From contig NC_081410.1 of the NCBI RefSeq assembly GCF_030272615.1, positions 290,469,957 through 290,533,956 on the forward strand: a DNA stretch of 64,000 nucleotides, given 5' to 3'. Numbering within the stretch: the first letter of the stretch is position 1; each line of letters opens with the position of its first letter. The translations under genes and the position numbers were made by a program. Shown here piece after piece: positions 1 through 11,298 of this stretch. A model generated the notes under the pieces. The model saw only the letters and a list, made by a program, of their open reading frames with translations. It ran no database searches and had not been told where the DNA came from. Source of the DNA: Cryptomeria japonica. Its lineage: Eukaryota > Streptophyta > Pinopsida > Cupressales > Cupressaceae.

Positions 1-30
1 AAATCAATATACCAATTACTCCCCCTGAGA
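1..30 (-). other. Copia-A polypurine tract and first bases of its 3' LTR
   Basis: On the minus strand a purine run (plus-strand pyrimidines at about 18-30) is followed by AATTGGTATATTG. This matches the start of the 5' LTR (TGTTGGTATTTTGG, at 5356) apart from a few changes. The 3' LTR therefore begins near base 17 and continues off the left edge. Confidence 0.7.
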
Positions 31-105
31 AGTAGCTTTCTCATCAAAGATCGGAATAAAAGATTTGTTTGTTAATTCTATCAGTTGATGATAATCATCA
101 ACTGT

Positions 106-1950
106 CTAAGTATCTACCGGTGGTGGTATGACTCCAAGCTGATCTCTGAGATATTGAAAAGTCTCCTTAGGCAAAGGTTTTGTAAAAATATATGCAAGCT
201 GTTCTTTAGCATTCACATAAACCAGTTTTATCTCCTTTACTTCAACTTTTTCCCTTAGAAAATTTAGTTTGATAGAAACATGTTTTGTTTTAGAATGTAG
301 TATTGGATTCTTAGATATATCAATTGCTACAGTGTTATCACAATAGATAGTAATAGGTTCCTTTTGTTTTACCTTTATGTCTTTCAACATTTGCTTAAGC
401 CATAGTACCTATGTACCGTTAGTTGTTGTTATAACATATTCTGATTCTGCTGTTGATAAAGATGTACAACTTTGTTTCTTACTCAACCAAGAAACTAATC
501 TATTTCCAAGAAAGAATGCTCTGCTGGTGGTGCTTTTCCTATTATCCACATCTCCTGCCCAATTTGCATCTGTGTATGCACATAGATCAAAATTTTCATC
601 TCTAGGATACCATAATCCAAGATTTATAGTGCCTTGTAAGTACTGGAAAATCCTTTTTACTGCTGGTTCATGATTTTCTCTAGGATTCCTTTGAAATCTT
701 GAAACAATACATACTGCATTCATAATATCAGGTCTGGTTTGTGTCAAATACAATAAACCTCCTATCATAGATTTGTATCTAGTTGGATTAATAGGTGTAG
801 ATTCATCCCTTTGAGATAATTTGTCATTTGTAGTCATAGGTGTGCTTACCAGTTTAGAGTTCTCCATCCCAAATTTCTTTAGTAACTCTTTTAAGTATTT
901 GGATTGACTCAAGAATATACCTTTATTAGTCTGTGAAATCTGCAATCCTAAAAAGAATTTTATTTCTCCAATCATAGACATTTCAAATTCTTGCTGCATT
1001 TTAATAGAAAATTCCTTACATAATCCATCTTCTCCTCCAAAGATTATATCATCAATAAATACTTCTATAATCAAGATGTCATCATTAGTTATTTTGTAAT
1101 ATAAATTGATGTCTGCATTTCCTTTAGTAAAACCAATCTTCAAAAGATACTTATTCAATCTTGCATACCAAGCTCTTGGAGCTTGCTTTAATCCATACAG
1201 AGCTTTTCTTAACCTGCAAACCATATCATTGTCATCTGTCAAAGAAAATCTACTAGGTTGTTCAATATAGACTTCCTCTTCAAGATCTCCATTCAAAAAT
1301 GCACATTTAATATCCATTTGATAAACTTTGTAGTTCTTGTGTGCTGCAAAAGCCAAAAATAATTTGATTGCCTCAATTCTAGCTACCGGTGCAAAGGTTT
1401 CATTGTAATCAACTCCTTCCTTCTGAGAATATCCCTTACACACTAGTCTTGCTTTATTTCTAACAACCTTACCATCTTCATTAAGTTTGTTTCTGAATAC
1501 CCATTTTGTTCCAATTACATTTTTATCTTTAGGCTGGGGAACTAATGTCCAAGTATTATTTTTCTCAATTTGTTCTCATTCTTCTTCCATAGCTTTAATC
1601 CAAAATTTATCTTCACATGCCTCATTAATAGATGATGGTTCAATTTGAGAAATAAGACATACCTCTTCATTTGCCAATCTTCCTCTTGTCATAACTCCTT
1701 TAAACTTATTTCCAATGATCTAATCTTCCGAATGATTCAATCTTACATACCAGGGTGTCTCTATTTGATGTTGTTCTTCAATTACCGTGGAATGCTCAAA
1801 TGGTACCGGGGTAGCTAGATCTTCATTCTGTACTGGTGGATTTAGTGTAGGTTCATTTGTCAAAATTTTTGTTGCCGGTTCAGAGTTTATATACCTTGAA
1901 GTTCCTCTGAATTGTTCATCAATCTTTACATTTGTACTTTCAACAATTTT
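106..1950 (-). pseudogene. Copia-A reverse transcriptase and RNase H (with stops)
   Basis: This is the C-terminal half of the copia polyprotein, in the same frame as the upstream Gag and integrase. Visible RT motifs are [54 protein letters not shown] and the active-site FIDDIIFGG (YxDD with F for Y). RNase H follows with [25 protein letters not shown] and IYCDNTVAIDISKNP, and the domain ends at PPPVDT. In-frame stops lie at 1720-1722 (TAG), 1576-1578 (TGA) and 409-411 (TAG). The part from 1950 to about 1600 is the poorly conserved linker between integrase and RT. The product would copy element RNA into cDNA in virus-like particles, but the stops make this copy non-functional. Confidence 0.9.
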
Positions 1951-2910
1951 CTACAATCTTTTGTTAAAACATCTATATGCCTTGCTCTTAGATGAATAAC
2001 CAAGAAATATTCCTTCATCACTTCTAGGATCAAATTTTCCAATATACTCATCTCTTCTGATATAACATTTACTTCCAAAGATTCTAAAATACTTAAGAGT
2101 AGGAGTATTACCAAACCATAGTTCATGAGGGGTCTTACCGGTTTCACCTTTGATGTGAACTTTGTTGAATGTATAGACCACTGTGTTGACTACTTCTCTC
2201 CAATATACATGTGGTAGGTTTGCTTCTGATAACATACTTCTTGCTGCATCCAAGATAGTTCTATTTTTCCTTTCAACAACTCCATTCTGCTGTGGTGTCC
2301 GAGGTGCTGATAGTTGTCTTCTGATTCCATTCACTTCACAGAATATATTAAATTCCTTAGATGTGAATTCTCCTCCTTGATCCGATCTTAAACATTTGAT
2401 TTTCTTACTGGTTTCATTTTCAAACATTGCTTTGAACAGTTTGAACTTTCCAAGTGCTTCTGATTTTTCTCTAAGAAAAGTAACCCAACACATTCTAGAA
2501 TAGTCATCAATGATTAGCATGAAATATCTATCACCTTGTAAGCTTTTAGTTCTAGCTGGACCACATAAATCAGTGTGAATCAAATCAAGAGCATAATTTG
2601 ATTTTTCTGGAATACTTTTGAAACTAGCTCTAACTTGTTTTCCAAATTGACATTCCTTACATACTGTATTGTGAGGTTTGACAATTTTAGGTAAATCTCT
2701 AACTGCCTTAGTAGTACTGATCTTTACCATGCAATCAAAGTTTACATGAAAAAGTCTCTTATGCCATAACCAACTTTCATCTATATGTGCAATCAAGCAT
2801 GTCTTTTCACTATTATTCAAATGAAAGATATTACCTCTAGTCTGATTACCGGTTGCAATTTCTAAACCGGTTCTATTCATGATTTTGCATTTTCCATTCT
2901 TAAATTGTAA
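1951..2910 (-). pseudogene. Copia-A integrase
   Basis: The segment continues the Gag-protease frame after one TAG (2911-2913) and ends at another TAG (1951-1953). The N-terminal zinc domain shows WLWHKRLFHVNF and CKECQFGKQ (HHCC). The catalytic triad is visible as HTDLCGPA, RSDQGGEF and QQNGVVERKNRT (D, D, E). The C-terminal part carries ELWFGNTPTLKYFRIFGSKCY and DEGIFLGYSSKSKAYRC, both typical of copia integrases. All catalytic residues are kept, so only the flanking stops disable it. Confidence 0.92.
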
Positions 2911-4260
2911 CTAAAATCCTTTCTCAACTAATTGACCAACACTTAAAATATTATGCTTTAAACCTTCAACATAGTAGACGTTGTCAGTGTTATGCTTACT
3001 ATCAAGAGATATTGAACCCTTACATTTGATTGAACAAGCTTTGTCATCTCCAAATCTTACTAAACCACCATTGTATTCTTGAAAGTTCAAGAATTTACCT
3101 TTGTCTCCTGTCATATGATGTGAGCATCCCGAGTCAATGATCCATTCATCCTTTACTTCAACTTTAGCTGCCAGGGCTTGTACTACTGGTTGAGTAGTAG
3201 GTGCCAGTTGATCTTCTATTATAGTAACAAAAACCCATCCATTGTCTGCCAGATCTTCATCAGAATCATCAGTCACACCTTCATCAACAATGTAACAAGA
3301 TTTGTCTTTATTCTTGTTAAATCTGTATCTCTGATATTCAGGATTAGGCTTGTATGTTCTTCTAGCTTCTTCTCTTAGTCTAGCATGTCTATCAGGGCAT
3401 CTCAAAGCCATATGACCAATCTTATTGTAGTTAAAACATTTAAAGGGTGCTTTATCTTCATACTTACTTCCAACTAGACCTTTAGGCATTTTCCTTGCAA
3501 ATAGTGCTTCAAGTTCTTCAAGTTCTTCAAGTTCTTTCCTACTTTCTTCAAGTTCTTTTGCATAAAAGTCTTTCCAATAAGAATTGTCAAATGATGGAGC
3601 AGATGATGTTGATGCTTTAAACGCCAAATCTATCTTAATAGTAGCAACAGGACCAAATTCCTCAATTTCAAAAGCTAAAAGTTTCCCAATCAATGTATCC
3701 CTAGTTACTAATGTATTAGGCATTGTTCTTAACTCATTTATAGTAGCAACCTTCATTTTATATGCCGGTGGCAATCCTCTTAAAACTTTTGAAACAATTT
3801 CATCTTCACTTAAGGTTCCTCCACAACATTTAATACCCAAAACAATTTCATTTACTCTTTCCATAAAAGTAGAAATCCTTTCATCTTCTTCCATTTTCAG
3901 ATGTTCATACCTGACCCGGAAGCTTTCAAGTTTTGCAATTTTGACTGTGGAATATCCTTCATTCAGTGTTTCCAAATGATCCCAAATAGCTTTAGCAGTA
4001 GACCTATCTGATAGTCCCATGATTTGTTGATTTGATAATGCACTCAAAAGTGCTTCTCTTGCTTTGCAGTCATTTTCTTCATCTTTAGTCAAGTTAGCTG
4101 GTCTGGGCTGACCTGGTACAATAGCAGTATAACTATTATTTGTAACATCCCAGATGCCCTTTCCAATGCAATTCAGATTTGTCTCCATTCTAATCTTCCA
4201 TATGCCATAGTTGGTTCCATCAAGTTTAGGACTGTCCTTCCTGAAATAGTTAGTAGACAT
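2911..4260 (-). CDS. Copia-A Gag and protease (449 codons)
   Basis: The ATG at 4260 lies 42 bases behind the primer binding site. The N-terminus (DGTNYGIWKIRMETNL) is a copia Gag start. The middle has the UBN2/Gag pattern (AIWDHLETLNEGYSTVK, LRGLPPAYKMKV). A zinc knuckle follows as CFNYNKIGHMALRC, in which the second Cys has become Tyr. The protease domain has the active site WIIDSGCSHHMTGD with Asp intact. The frame ends at VGQLVEKGF with a TAG, after which integrase continues in the same frame, so this is the front of one polyprotein rather than a separate gene. The knuckle substitution would weaken RNA packaging. Confidence 0.9.
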   Translation of the reverse strand: MSTNYFRKDSPKLDGTNYGIWKIRMETNLNCIGKGIWDVTNNSYTAIVPGQPRPANLTKDEENDCKAREALLSALSNQQIMGLSDRSTAKAIWDHLETLNEGYSTVKIAKLESFRVRYEHLKMEEDERISTFMERVNEIVLGIKCCGGTLSEDEIVSKVLRGLPPAYKMKVATINELRTMPNTLVTRDTLIGKLLAFEIEEFGPVATIKIDLAFKASTSSAPSFDNSYWKDFYAKELEESRKELEELEELEALFARKMPKGLVGSKYEDKAPFKCFNYNKIGHMALRCPDRHARLREEARRTYKPNPEYQRYRFNKNKDKSCYIVDEGVTDDSDEDLADNGWVFVTIIEDQLAPTTQPVVQALAAKVEVKDEWIIDSGCSHHMTGDKGKFLNFQEYNGGLVRFGDDKACSIKCKGSISLDSKHNTDNVYYVEGLKHNILSVGQLVEKGF

Positions 4261-4302
4261 TGGATCTCCTCAAGTTGTTAAACTTCTGCAAAAGAGGAAT
4301 AA

Positions 4303-4314
4303 GCTCTGATACCA
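4303..4314 (-). other. Copia-A primer binding site (initiator tRNA-Met)
   Basis: On the minus strand this reads TGGTATCAGAGC, the usual plant copia sequence complementary to the 3' end of initiator tRNA-Met. It starts two bases behind the LTR end. Confidence 0.93.
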
Positions 4315-4316
4315 AT

Positions 4317-5356
4317 TGTTAGGTCCCGGGGACAACTGAGAGGTGGGGGTGAATCAGTTATCAAATAAATTCAAACCAAAAACAACTTAACAAACTTAAT
4401 GCTTAATACCGGTAAACCAGTTAAGTATGTCGGTAGACAGTTTTAATAGTTAATTACTATACCAGTAAAGATTAGTGCATGAAACATAAACACAAAGTCA
4501 TCCACAATACATAACACCAATATTTGTACATGGAAACCCTATAAGTGGAAAAACCATAGTGGGGAAACCTTACCTACAGTCAGATGATACTACTGTAGAT
4601 AGTAAGTGTACATAAATGGGGTCTGCACATGCAAAAAGGCCAAGTGCCTATAGCTCACTACTCAATCACAAATGGGAGTCACACTAACTACAATTGGATG
4701 GTTAAATCCAATAAGAATGTACTGCTCAAAATATCATCTTCATATGCTGGATTTAGTACCAGTGTAATGCTGATATGCTTTCACAAAAACCTAGCTTCAC
4801 CTTCAAATGATGTCTGCGTGTATTGCTCTAGTTAATCTTGCATATACCTTCACACAATTCTTTTTCGCATTCCACATTTGATCTTACAAATAAGATCTTA
4901 CAGTTATACCATAATCTAAGACCAATTTTAGTAGGTCAGCTCTACAAGATATTACAATAAAATCATTTTACAAACAATATAATATCCGATGCAATAACTG
5001 ATTGAACATGTCGGCTTAATGCATTTACAATAATAATTAATCATCTCCATAGCGTGCCATGCTGATCTGGAAAATATAAACCTACCGGTGTAACCCTGGA
5101 TAACCCTGGACCTATTTGTCGGTAAAAGCAAATATGCAAATATGAATATACCAATGATTAATTCATTAAGACAAGATGTCCACATGATGTCTTCGATATT
5201 ACCAAGTGTCGGGGATCATTATATCTTGCCGGTGTACCATATACCAATAACTGTGCAATAGTTACTTGCTTGCCGGTGAATGCTGTTGGATCTCCAAAGT
5301 GCTAGTGTTTTAGTAGGTGTTGACATCAATGACAAAACCATACCAAAATACCAACA
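4317..5356 (-). repeat. Copia-A 5' LTR (1040 bp)
   Basis: The boundaries are TG...CA on the element strand (plus strand TGTTAG at 4317, CCAACA at 5351-5356). The LTR has the copia-family end motif (plus strand GGTGGGGGTGAATCAG near 4340). It also has the GTCATTGATGTCAA block near its outer end and a conserved small hairpin at 4637-4649 (AGGC caagt GCCT) beside TGCAcaTGCA at 4624-4633. A diverged fragment of a related LTR is at about 60880-61330. Confidence 0.88.
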
Positions 5357-7822
5357 AGATCAACTAGACTGTGTGTAAAATCATCATCAATAATAATTTT
5401 CTTCCCCTTGTTAGAGACAGAGGTTGTAGTCATGGTCACCAGAGCTTTCTATTTGGGCTCATCACTCTTCTCGACTTCCTTTTCATTTTTGGCTACCTCA
5501 GCTATCATCTCTATAGTTACTTCAATCTCAGGCGGGTCCTGAGTAGCTTCACTAGGGACTTTTCTTGCTAGATCATCAATAGTAGCTTCTGCAGGTACTT
5601 GATCAGTCTTCTCAAAAGATGGTTGATCCATCTGACCACCAAACAATTATGTATGTACTTTTAGGATGGAAGTATCTTCAAGAATGTTCTCTTCTAGTTG
5701 GGTATCAGTCCCTTTATTCACTTCAAAATTTAGTTCAGTCAAAAAGTCCTTTATTATCTTCTTAGTCTCTTGATCTACCTCTTCTATTTTACCCAGCATA
5801 ATTTTATTTATTCTCTTTTTGCTCCTGAATTTATCTTTTGTCAATTTTAATATTATATCAATTCTTCTCTAGAAGCAACCAAACATGAGTTAACCAAAAC
5901 ATATTCCTGCATCTCCTCATCCTTCTAGCAGGAGGTATGTCTCCTAGCATCCAAAATACTATACAAGTCCTTTGGTAACTCAGATGATAAATCAATTAAG
6001 GCTTTACTAAAGTCATTCATATAATGAACAACTCCTAATTCTCTTCTTTCATTATCATCTGCATTCTCATAGTATAAAGAAAGATTTTTCAAGTTGCCAT
6101 CTTTACTAATTTCATTATTTAATTCTTCTAAGGACTTAGGAGGAATTATCTTGACATTACCGAATTCTAAAGCTTCATCAATCTCTGATTTTTATCTTTT
6201 GCTCCCTCTGACTCTTCTGGATGGCTCTTCTTTGTTCTTAGCCTTCTTTGATGGAGGGTAATCACCAGATGGTTTCCTTACTACCGAGCATAGGTAGTGG
6301 TCTTCTTGATTTCCTTGACCTCCTCATCTAATTCAGTCTCTTCCTTAGTAACACTATATTGACTTGAAGGCTTCTCTTTTCTCCTCTTCTCCACTCCACC
6401 AATAGATACTGTTGGTTTGGGCTTAGGTGGAGGTACCAATTTCTTCACATGGGATACAGGTGCAGATTTACTAGGCTTAGGTTGCATGGAGGATGAAGGT
6501 GTCAGAGTGGGTTGAGGTTTAATCACATCCTCTTATCTCAAGATATTTTGAGATTTGGATCTTTCCACTACCTCTTTAATTAGACCCATATTTTCTGCCA
6601 CTGCCTCTACCTCCTTTTTGATCTTTATTTTCCAAGTGGGTTCAAAGAACTTCTGATGTAGACTTAGGTCTTTTTCCCTGAAAGTGTCAAATATTTTTTC
6701 TTTCTCATCAACTAGGTGACTCAACATATGTTGAGCATAGGCATCAAGAGTAGTAGCATCACCTTCATATCCCATTGGAAGAATCCACACAATCCTTGGC
6801 TCAACAGATTCCATTAGACATTAGTCTTTATCAACCATTAAGCAAATTGTTTTCTCATACTTCTCCACTATCTATTTTGAGATTCGTTGTCTGCTCTTCA
6901 TTGTGTCTTGAAAAGTTTTGAAATAACCCCATAGAGTTGATATCCTCATTATGCCATCACCAATCCCCATAATCCTTTCTTTGATTTTCATAGCAACCGG
7001 CTTGTCATAGGCTCAATGGACCTTTTCTTGAACATTGAGGATTTCATTCATGAACTATAGAGCCAAATAGATAATAAGGGTGCCAAAATTAAAGGTATGC
7101 TTCTTGTCTTGTTTAATTTTCTTCAAATTTCTTAGTGACTCATTCAAGAGAACCGTACATAAATCATACTTCTTATATTCCTTCAACATCTGATAGGCAG
7201 AGTATATTGTTGTATAGGAGACAAAGTTTTGTCAGCTTGACTGGTATACTTTATATCCAACCACCATTGATACAAACTTGACATCGTGCTCCAGAATGTC
7301 ATTGATTGTCATCACTCTGGTATCAAATTTAAAACCAATGGTGGCAATCACAGTGTTGTTTGATATTTTTCTTAAGCTAGGACCTTCACTAGATGCACTC
7401 AGACAAGTTACGACCTGGATTTCTTGCTTAGTGATATTGTAAGGCTTATCCAACCACATAATTTCATCATGAATTATGCTGAGTACGTAACGGATCTATT
7501 CTTTTTCATCAAATGTCAGAAAATGTACAAACTGAGAGAAACCCTTGGCCTACAAATACTGATATCTGAGCTTAAGATTTCCCAAGTTGTTTGCCAGATG
7601 ATTGTTGTATAGGGTCAACATGTCAGCACTACTGAGTTCTTCAAGATCACAGTAGATATATGCCCTGATTTCCTCATTATGAAGAACGTCATAGGGTACA
7701 AAAGAAAATGCTCCTTCTGGATCATCCTCGATTGATTTGAAAGGATGTTTCTGGAAAATGGGTCGAGCCCTATCCTTGATTTCCACAACCAGCAGGGTAG
7801 CAATTCCAGATACTGATGCCAT
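5357..7822 (-). pseudogene. ORF-X of NX-a (decayed, C-terminus cut by Copia-A)
   Basis: Read from the ATG at 7822, one frame runs to about 6281 with several stops, then shifts and continues to 5357. Layout: an N-terminal globular part (VVEIKDRARPIFQK, AFSFVPYDVLHNEEIRAYIYCDLEELS), a WLDKPYNITKQEIQVVT stretch, a short GYEGDATTLDAYAQ motif at about 6730-6780, a Lys/Pro/Ser-rich linker (6281-6526), then a Glu/Lys-rich C-terminus. The same order is in NX-b and NX-c. I do not recognise a named family and assign no function. Frame preservation in three diverged copies shows it was once a real protein. Copia-A interrupts it after IIIDDDFTHSLVD. Confidence 0.7.
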
Positions 7823-8094
7823 CGAGAACTTAGGGTTTTCAGAAACTAATAGCTTGAAACAGATAAATACCTCAATTCATAACTGGGAACATGAATTCTA
7901 TTTAGGATCCTTGTAATCATTATTTAGATTGCCAAATTACTTCACTCTACCGCTCTACACTTTCTCTTGATCGCATTGTGAAAAATAAAGATTTGAAATA
8001 CCTTTTTAACCTTCGAAAACCTAATTCTGCATAGCAATATATTGACATCAAATCTTCACCAAATCTTCGAGATAACATTTGTATATATGATTTA
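5357..8094 (-). mobile_element. NX-a, left part (host of Copia-A and Copia-B)
   Basis: This is the ORF-X half of a non-autonomous LTR element. Its gag-like half and 5' LTR lie at 44279-46749, split off by the Copia-B insertion. The flanks of Copia-B (ATTTA at 8090-8094, AGTTA at 44279-44283) are a plausible 5-bp target duplication with one change. On its left it is cut by Copia-A at 5356/5357. Bases 7823-8094 are the non-coding spacer between the two element ORFs, which NX-b and NX-c also have. The 3' LTR must lie left of the window. Confidence 0.78.
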
Positions 8095-8551
8095 TGTTGG
8101 GCATTGCTACTGCTAGGATATGTTGTTTTCATTGATGTCAATATATTCCTTATTCGGTGATTGTAGATTGGTCTATTGGGATTATGGTTTGGTGTATGGA
8201 TTATTTATAGTATCATTATATTCTTTTGTATTGGTTTTGGTGTTTCGGGAAGCTTAAGTGATCATATCAGATGATCTGGTTTCGCAGTATTGTTTATTTG
8301 ATCAATGCTTTGAAGAGTTTAGTATTTTCTCTGGTATATTTTGGTGTGATCAGATCTGGAGATGAGATTTTGGGAGATTGTTTGGGATGGTCTTGTGTAT
8401 CTTTATTTCAAATGGTTTGTAACTTGGTGCTCCGCAAGTTATCATTTCTTCGTGACAGTTGATGCTTGAGTATTCTTGAGGTTTAGATGTTGATCTATAA
8501 AGATTTGATAAGTGGTGTTGGTGTAGTTGTTTCTAAGGTTTCTGTTTCTAA
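8095..8551 (+). repeat. Copia-B 5' LTR, first part
   Basis: It starts TGTTGGGCATT and aligns with the 3' LTR from 42957 and with the solo LTR from 56782. It contains the GTTGTTTTCATTGATGTCAA block. It stops at 8551, where NX-b inserted, and resumes at 16895. The TSD of NX-b is TCTAA (8547-8551) against TCTAT (16895-16899). Confidence 0.85.
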
Positions 8552-9514
8552 TGTTGGAATCCAATAACACTGAGAGGGGGGAGGGGTGAATTAGTGTTAT
8601 ACCAGAATGATCAATTTTAGCCTTATTAAAACATGCATACACCAACCGGTATACTAGTACATACAAAATTGAAAGAAGTAAAGCAACCAATAAGCCATTC
8701 ACATAAATTAGAACCATGAAACACAAAATTATACATGGAAAACCTTAAAGAGGAAATACCATGGTGGGATTTGTGACCCACAATATCAATTCACTGGCCA
8801 TATGAAGAGATAATATAAAATATAAGGGCCTGCACCTACAGAAGGCTTACAGCCTAGAGCACATTTCTCAATCACAAAAGGAGCCTCACTTACTACATAT
8901 AAATCCAGACTACAACCCGGAGAAGTGTTGAACTACAAAAGATAGCATCTCCTATGCCTAAATACAATTTTGGTTAAGCTCTATCAATTTCGGTCTAAAA
9001 CCCTAAACCCTTTACCAGAATAACCCTTACATAAATATCCTCACATACATGATCTCTCTAATATATTTCACATCTCCTTCCTAATACATATTCACATTAT
9101 ATCACATCCACATATATCCCGATACAATTACCATTACAATATCAAAATGATCTAATCCAACTGACCTATATACCCTATACAACCTATCGTGCCTTGTGTC
9201 AGCTTACAAAGATATTTACAATATCAAATTACTATCAGCTAGATAACATAAATATATGAATATCAAAAATAATTGTCAATAATGGATCCAAGAGATGTTG
9301 GCATCCAATACCGATAACCTTATTCTAAACCTTGTCAGCCTACATTGTCGGTAACATGAGAATTCCTTTAATCCTATCGGTCTCAGTGCTAGTGTACTGT
9401 CTACGAAGTGCCTGTCAATACACAAGTGAACCAAAACATGAAGCTAGAACAAGATACCATGTTTCCATCAATGACAACATAGTGAAACCAACCAATTGAG
9501 TGTCAATTGCAACA
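8552..9514 (-). repeat. NX-b 3' LTR
   Basis: The plus strand starts TGTTGGAATCCAATAACACT and ends TTGCAACA. It aligns with the LTR at 15963-16894 with roughly a tenth of bases changed. It has the copia LTR end motif (GAGAGGGGGGAGGGGTGAAT) and the small hairpin AGGCT tac AGCCT at 8843-8855, which is deleted in the other LTR. Confidence 0.87.
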
Positions 9515-9790
9515 ATCTCCCCCTTTGGCATTGATGGCAACACTCATGTGAAAAATGATCATGGTTCCATCTGTCGGTTTCATCATGCCTGCTCCCCTTG
9601 AGCTTAATATTCTTCAATACAAAATACTCCATACTTTTAGAGTTTTCCATCTATATACTCCCCCTAATGTATACAACTCTATTTTTCTTTTTCACATCTA
9701 TATCACTCCCCCTTTGACATCAATTCCATCAAAATTTCCAAAAAGAATACCAAAAATTTAGAACTGTACAATGAATATCCCAAAAATATC
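9515..9790 (-). other. NX-b polypurine tract cluster
   Basis: At least four pyrimidine runs on the plus strand (9516-9526, about 9588-9596, 9659-9665, 9706-9715) give AGGGGGAG-type tracts on the element strand between the ORF-X stop and the 3' LTR. The tract touching the LTR is the likely plus-strand primer. An inverted repeat brackets it: CCATCAATG near 9473 and CATTGATGG near 9528. Confidence 0.75.
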
Positions 9791-11298
9791 TTACCAGAGC
9801 TTAACAAATTTGAAATTTTTTGGATATGCCTTCTCCAATAGCTCAAGATAAGTATCCCAATCAGATTTGAAAGTGCTATAAATAGATACAAGTCTAGTTA
9901 GCATATGGGCAAATGGCTCTTTCTCTTTTAGCTCATCTGGTGTGGGCTTTCCAACCAGATCTATACACTCCTTTTTATGTACACCGAGTGAATCCAACCA
10001 GGGACTCACAAAACCTCTCAGACTTCTGGCTCTTCTTATGATTTTGTCTTTTTCTTTCTCAAGAGAAGAAATTTGAGCTTCCAAAACCAAAATTTGATCA
10101 TCAATGGATGTAGTCAATGAAGTCAATCCATCAAAAGAATTAGCTATACTTGTAATTTTCTCTTGAGATTCCTTAATCTTCTTATCCACATTAATTGTAA
10201 GTATATATGTGTTACAACATACCCTATAAATATTTGTACATTGCTTTAAAGAATTGTCTATCAGTTTCAGCTTATCATCAATTTTCTTCCTCTCAGACTC
10301 AATAATCTGATCAAATGCAGCTCTTTTAGCCTGAGTGAACCTTTCCAGTGCTTGCTAGTTTGAAATTTGCTGCAAGGATTGAAAATCCTTTGAAATGTGC
10401 TCATTAATTGTCTTTAGCTTGCCGGATGGGCTTTCTTCTCTGTCAATCTTGCACTCCGGGACTAGTCTGTGTAAAACACTAATTGACTGATCAATAATCC
10501 CTTTGTCCATAGATCCATCCTTCATCAATTTCTGAGCAGCCATCATCATGAGTTCAGTAGGACTCATCTCGGTTATGTTTTTCTTTACAAAATGTGAGGT
10601 GTCAATTGACAATAATGATGGACCTACTACCGGTTCCCTATCATATTCCCCTTTCTTTTCCTCTTCTGATGATCTATCCTTTATAGCTTCCTCACTTGCA
10701 CTAGTGGCTTCACCACTTGGTGCAGTCTATGTAATTGTCGATTCCTTAGTAGGAAATGTAACCTCAACCTATACATTTGTATCTAGAGGACTGTTATCCT
10801 CAACATTAGTATCCTATACATTATCAACTTTTATACTCTCTGTATTTGCCAGTATCTCAAAATTTTCCTGTACATTTGTATCTACTGAAGGCTTAACTTC
10901 CACTATCTTAATATTTTTTAAAATTGAGGGTGAAGTACCCATAATACCCTTTCCTTTTCCTTCAACTGGGGTGTCTGCAGTGTCTATCTTTGATTCCAGT
11001 GAAGTAAAGAAACATCGGTTCTCTTCAAAGAACTTAACCCATGCCTTGTGGGTCTCCTTTATTATCTTATTTACCCTTCCTAGCATCAAAATGGTTATTC
11101 TATGTTTTTTGTTAAAGAATTTTCTATCTGCCACCTCAAGTGTCCTATTCATTTCTTATGGAGTAATAGAAACATAAATAGATAACAACTCTTAATTTTT
11201 TATGTTCTTGTCTTATTGCATTGCTGATAGTCTCCTAGTATCTAACATGTCATACAATTCTGCCGATATTTGATCTTCAATTTCTATCAAGGCTTTCT
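9791..11298 (-). pseudogene. ORF-X of NX-b, C-terminal half
   Basis: One frame runs from about 11152 to a stop at 9791-9793 with about five internal stops. It starts with a positively charged stretch (RKFFNKKHRITILMLGRVNKI), passes a variable acidic linker, then SPTELMMMAAQKLMKDGS, and ends in a long coiled coil (KIKESQEKITSIANSF through LVLEAQISSLEKEKDKI). The end is LEKAYPKNFKFVKLW. The solo LTR at 11299-12701 separates it from the N-terminal half, next to the segment ELYDMLDTRR (compare DLYSILDARR in NX-a). Function unknown. Confidence 0.68.

Larger units (their letters stand above)
1..5356 (-). mobile_element. Copia-A: near-complete Ty1/copia LTR retrotransposon, 3' LTR off the window
   Basis: Read on the minus strand the order is 5' LTR (5356-4317), primer binding site, Gag-protease, integrase, reverse transcriptase-RNase H, polypurine tract and the first bases of the 3' LTR. 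Integrase before RT is the copia order. The whole polyprotein (4260 to 106) stays in one frame with five stop codons, so it is dead but not very old. The LTR starts TGTTGG and ends CTAACA on its own strand. The VEGLKHN and GDDKACS-type protease context resembles SIRE/Maximus-like copia, but I cannot place the lineage firmly. It is inserted in NX-a, whose ORF-X resumes at 5357. Confidence 0.9.

Noticed and set aside
10548-11177. Open frame of 209 codons on the plus strand
   Set aside because: Antisense of the NX-b ORF-X charged linker; Ser/Thr/Phe-rich shadow with no motif.
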